Shown here piece by piece: positions 18,655 to 21,098 of a stretch of 21,098 nucleotides of DNA (positions within the stretch are counted from its first letter, which is position 1; the number at the start of each line of letters is the position of its first letter). The stretch lies in the IMG/VR virus record IMGVR_UViG_3300032286_000717, positions 1 through 21,098 of that record; one strand, given 5' to 3'. The translations under genes and the position numbers were made by a program. The stretch is from a virus. The notes under the pieces were generated by a model. That model had not been told where the DNA came from. It made no database searches and saw only the letters and a list, made by a program, of their open reading frames with translations.

Positions 18655-19350
18655 ATGGGACGCTCAACTTTCGAAGGCCCGATTCTTTCTGGCGACAACC
18701 GTTTTGGCCCCCTGCGTAATGTGGGCTACGCCATGCTGGCTCAGCACATTGACATCAACTTGGCCACCACAACCCCTTACACCGCCGGTTACAGTGGCGG
18801 CTCTGGTGTTTTTGTGAACGGCAACGGCATTCCGAATGCGCCTGCTGTTGTTTACACCCCCGGCACATCGACCTATGCTCCTGTGGCCATCCCCGCTGAC
18901 TCGGCCACCAACGTCTATCGTGGTGTGGTTTGCTACATACCAGCTGGTTGTGACATTGACGGCGTGAACGTGGACTGCCAGACTGTTGTGGCTGTTGCGG
19001 GCGGCACTGCTTCCCTGACCTCTGCCACCGTGTACGTGTCCAACAACTACACCGCAGCCGCCGGTACAGCCACCTACTTCAACACTGGCGCCATCAGCGC
19101 CGTCGGTCGTCAAGCGCTGTCTACGTTCACTGCAACGCAGATTACCAACCAGTCAACCACATCGACTGACATCATCCAGCCTAACGGGCAGCCAAACCTG
19201 TCGCAAGTGGTCATCACTTTGGCCATCGTCGGCACAACCTTGGACACAAGAACTTCCTTGACGGGCGCGTTTTCGTTCTTTGTTCGATACATCCAAAAAG
19301 ATGGCAACATTGGCACCACCACTGCTTACCCATACGGCAACTTGGACTGA
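18655..19350 (+). CDS. Structural-type protein after the capsid gene
   Basis: This is a 231-residue protein starting MGRSTFEGPILSGDNRFGPL. It is Ala/Thr/Gly/Ser-rich and beta-type (VVCYIPAGCDIDGVNVDCQT, TSATVYVSNNYTAAAGTATY), with RNVGYAMLAQHIDINLATTT in the first part. Start chosen at 18655 for AAGGAG 8-9 nt upstream; the frame opens at 18613. The MGRSTFEGPI opening recurs directly after the MCP in environmental phages as I recall. The composition fits a virion surface or connector protein. Exact role unknown. It is the first gene of the unit begun by the promoter at 18538. Confidence 0.8.
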   Translation: MGRSTFEGPILSGDNRFGPLRNVGYAMLAQHIDINLATTTPYTAGYSGGSGVFVNGNGIPNAPAVVYTPGTSTYAPVAIPADSATNVYRGVVCYIPAGCDIDGVNVDCQTVVAVAGGTASLTSATVYVSNNYTAAAGTATYFNTGAISAVGRQALSTFTATQITNQSTTSTDIIQPNGQPNLSQVVITLAIVGTTLDTRTSLTGAFSFFVRYIQKDGNIGTTTAYPYGNLD

Positions 19351-19363
19351 TTGATGCAGTCTT

Positions 19364-19377
19364 GGGGCTTTGGCCCC
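19364..19377 (+). terminator. Weak hairpin between structural genes
   Basis: GGGGC (19364-19368) and GCCCC (19373-19377) enclose TTTG, followed by GTTCTT. The T-tract is poor, so this may be a partial terminator or only a pause structure. Confidence 0.35.
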
Positions 19378-19399
19378 GTTCTTAATTTAAGGAGCCGTC

Positions 19400-19654
19400 A
19401 TGGGTAAATTGACAAACTTCAGCCCCACGTTTCCGATGTTTCCGGGCGATGCCGCGCTGGTCACGCCAAGCGACGTGGCCACGTTCAATCCTTCGGTGCT
19501 GTACATCGGGGGCACGGGCAACGTGCGTGTGCTGACAGCGCAGGGCACAGACATCGTGTTCTCAGCCATACCTGCTGGGTTCATCTTGCCTGTTCAGGTG
19601 ATTCAGGTGTTTGCAACCAACACCACTGCGACCAGCATCGCACGCATCTACTAA
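19400..19654 (+). CDS. Small structural-type protein
   Basis: This is an 84-residue beta-type protein starting MGKLTNFSPTFPMFPGDAAL. VTPSDVATFNPSVLYIGGTG and NVRVLTAQGTDIVFSAIPAG are followed by a hydrophobic end (FILPVQVIQVFATNTTATSI), giving one compact beta sandwich. AAGGAGCCGTC precedes the ATG. The layout (LYIGGTG--RV-TA-GTD-VF--IPAG--LPVQV--V) is one I recall from phage virion modules between capsid and fibre genes; a role as a head-completion or surface protein is inferred. Confidence 0.78.
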   Translation: MGKLTNFSPTFPMFPGDAALVTPSDVATFNPSVLYIGGTGNVRVLTAQGTDIVFSAIPAGFILPVQVIQVFATNTTATSIARIY

Positions 19655-19663
19655 GGTCTGACC

Positions 19664-21098
19664 ATGTCGTTCGGTTTTGGTTTCGCCATGCCCCGCATCT
19701 TTTACGGCAGCAGGGCGTTTAATCCTGCTTCCCTTTTCGCAAATGGTGAACAAGGATGGTGGTTTGATCCGTCAAATTTTGCAACTTTGTTCCAAGACAG
19801 CGCAGGCACCACGCCAGTGACAGCGGTGGAGCAGCCTGTGGGCTTGCAGTTGGACTTGAGTCAGGGAGGCGTGCCGGGACCAGAGTTATTTTCGTCTTTT
19901 ACAAGTACTGGCACTTGGACTGTAAGCGGCACAACGTATTCAATTACTTCTGCCGCAGCACAAACTGATTTACGAGTTGATTACACTGGCACAACCGGGA
20001 AGCGATATGTAATTAGCTTTACGGCTTCGGGTGTTTCTGGAACAGTAATTTTTTACCCGTTAAACACAAATCCACCTGCTGTTGTCAACGGAACAAATAT
20101 TATTAGGCAAGTGTCTGATGCTGGATTTTTTATCATCCGTGCAACAACAGGAGCGTCTGCGACAATTTCCAACATCTCCGCCAAAGAACTTCCCGGCAAC
20201 CACCGCTTCCAGACCAACTCCGGCAACCGCCCTGTGGTATCGGCGCTGGTGAACTTGCTGACCAAGACTGAGGATTTTGCAAACGCTGCGTGGACTAAGT
20301 TGAATTCCACAATTACAGCGAACAGCACAATTGCACCAGATGGAACCTTAACTGGCGACAAAATGGTGGCGGATACCACTAGCAATTTTCATTACGGCAG
20401 TCGCCCCATCACTTTAAGTCCCGGGGTTTACACGTATTCAATTTACGCAAAGGCGGGTGAGTACAACACCTGCTTTATAAATTTTCCAAACGACACTACG
20501 TTAAGCACATTTAACTTAACTACTGGAGTATTGATAAGCGCTGCTTTTGGGGTAACTGCAAGTATTACTTCGGTTGGTAATGGTTGGTATCGTTTGGTGT
20601 GTATCTACACCTATACAACTGGCCTTATAAACCCATTTTTTGGGTTGCAAACAGGCTCGTTTACTGGCGATGGAACCAGCGGCATTTTTATCTGGGGCGC
20701 AGACCTCCGCTACACCAACCAAGGCGTAGACCTCCCCGCATACCAGCGCGTCAACACCAGCACGGACTACGACTCCGTAGGCTTCCCGGTCTACATCAAG
20801 CCGAACGGCAGCAACCAGTTCATGCAGACCAACAGCATCGACTTCACCGCTACGGACAAGATGACGTTGTGGCAGGGGGTGAGGAAGTTGAGTGATTCGG
20901 CGCAAAGTGTTGTTGCAGAACTTTCTGCGTCAATTTCCGCTAACAACGGTGCTTTTTTGTTGGCCGCGCCAAATTCTGCTGCTGCAAATTACAACTTTGC
21001 ATCCAAAGGAACAACTCAGGTTGACAACATCGTTACCACTTACACCTCCCCAATTACCAACGTGTTAGTTGGGATTGGCGATATTTCTGGATCAATCA
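19664..21098 (+). CDS. Partial large tail-fibre or receptor-binding protein, lectin-like modules
   Basis: The frame stays open for 478 codons and is cut by the window edge. It starts MSFGFGFAMPRIFYGSRAFN, with FANGEQGWWFDPSNFATLFQ and AGTTPVTAVEQPVGLQLDLS, a conserved-looking N-terminal anchor. Residues about 75-170 form one beta module (TGTWTVSGTTYSITS to ATISNISAKE). About 185-375 holds a second (LLTKTEDFANAAWTK, GTLTGDKMVADT, YTYSIYAKAGEY, NGWYRLVCIYTY, then IFIWGADLRY), the form of carbohydrate-binding jelly rolls common in fibres. From about 400, TDKMTLWQGVRKLSDSAQSV begins a concanavalin-like domain. The modules are visibly more AT-rich than the joints between them, suggesting exchange. 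ATG follows the preceding stop by 9 bp; the ribosome binding site is weak. Confidence 0.82.
   Translation, partial: MSFGFGFAMPRIFYGSRAFNPASLFANGEQGWWFDPSNFATLFQDSAGTTPVTAVEQPVGLQLDLSQGGVPGPELFSSFTSTGTWTVSGTTYSITSAAAQTDLRVDYTGTTGKRYVISFTASGVSGTVIFYPLNTNPPAVVNGTNIIRQVSDAGFFIIRATTGASATISNISAKELPGNHRFQTNSGNRPVVSALVNLLTKTEDFANAAWTKLNSTITANSTIAPDGTLTGDKMVADTTSNFHYGSRPITLSPGVYTYSIYAKAGEYNTCFINFPNDTTLSTFNLTTGVLISAAFGVTASITSVGNGWYRLVCIYTYTTGLINPFFGLQTGSFTGDGTSGIFIWGADLRYTNQGVDLPAYQRVNTSTDYDSVGFPVYIKPNGSNQFMQTNSIDFTATDKMTLWQGVRKLSDSAQSVVAELSASISANNGAFLLAAPNSAAANYNFASKGTTQVDNIVTTYTSPITNVLVGIGDISGSI

Noticed and set aside
17402-18667. A 421-codon open frame on the minus strand opposite the major capsid gene
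   Set aside because: It lies antisense to a clearly recognisable capsid gene, crosses its terminator and promoter, has no ribosome binding site and no recognisable domains. It is a shadow of strong codon bias.
1-21098. tRNA genes, CRISPR arrays, insertion sequences, integrase or attachment sites
   Set aside because: Looked for on both strands; no cloverleaf, no regularly spaced repeats, no transposase or recombinase motifs were seen. The AGAGAG palindromes are too far apart and irregular for an array.

Overview
The window is part of a tailed double-stranded DNA bacteriophage genome (Caudoviricetes). A leftward block of small, tightly packed early-type genes on the minus strand (about 1-9430) meets a rightward packaging and virion-structure block on the plus strand (about 9600-21098) at a divergent regulatory region (about 9430-9600). 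Nearly every gene has a GGAG/AAGGAG ribosome binding site. The SD-led bacterial gene style and the order terS-terL-portal-scaffold-capsid suggest an uncultured environmental phage of a Gram-negative host. The host itself cannot be named from the sequence, and neither integrase, polymerase nor lysis genes are visible here.

Minus-strand block (transcribed right to left). It starts at a TTGACA promoter near 9455-9483 and runs through about 25 mostly unknown small proteins. Recognisable members are a clan-MH (M20/M28-like) zinc metallopeptidase with all its metal ligands (3096-4229), a 498-residue unknown protein with Cys clusters and degenerate tandem Tyr/Asp repeats (4243-5739), and a winged-helix-like DNA-binding protein (750-1241). 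A second promoter (1429-1458) carries a perfect palindrome inside its spacer and drives the last six genes, four of whose junctions are ATGA overlaps. A 389-bp gene-free, AT-rich stretch (8043-8431) bounded by 40-nt inverted repeats is a candidate control or origin region. Seven copies of a palindrome with invariant AGAGAG/CTCTCT arms are scattered between 3795 and 9048. Three very small genes share a GPAKPIP N-terminus, and two of them also share a 65-bp perfect DNA repeat.

Plus-strand block. A leader region carries a terminator hairpin with a mutually exclusive alternative hairpin, a dyad just before a strong ribosome binding site, and a 26-codon ORF. Then follow the terminase small subunit-like gene, terminase large subunit, a small unknown gene, a P22-type portal with a Gln-rich C-terminal tail, a small unknown gene, a GroES-like co-chaperonin, the scaffold, a small structural-region gene, a probable decoration protein and the major capsid protein. 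A UUCG-loop terminator ends this unit. One or two new promoters then start a downstream unit of two conserved structural-type proteins and a large, mosaic, lectin-like tail or receptor-binding protein that runs off the right edge.

Together the plus-strand genes give DNA packaging (TerS/TerL/portal), capsid folding and assembly (co-chaperonin, scaffold, MCP, decoration) and host recognition (fibre). The minus-strand genes are probably early host-takeover and regulation functions, most of them undescribed.
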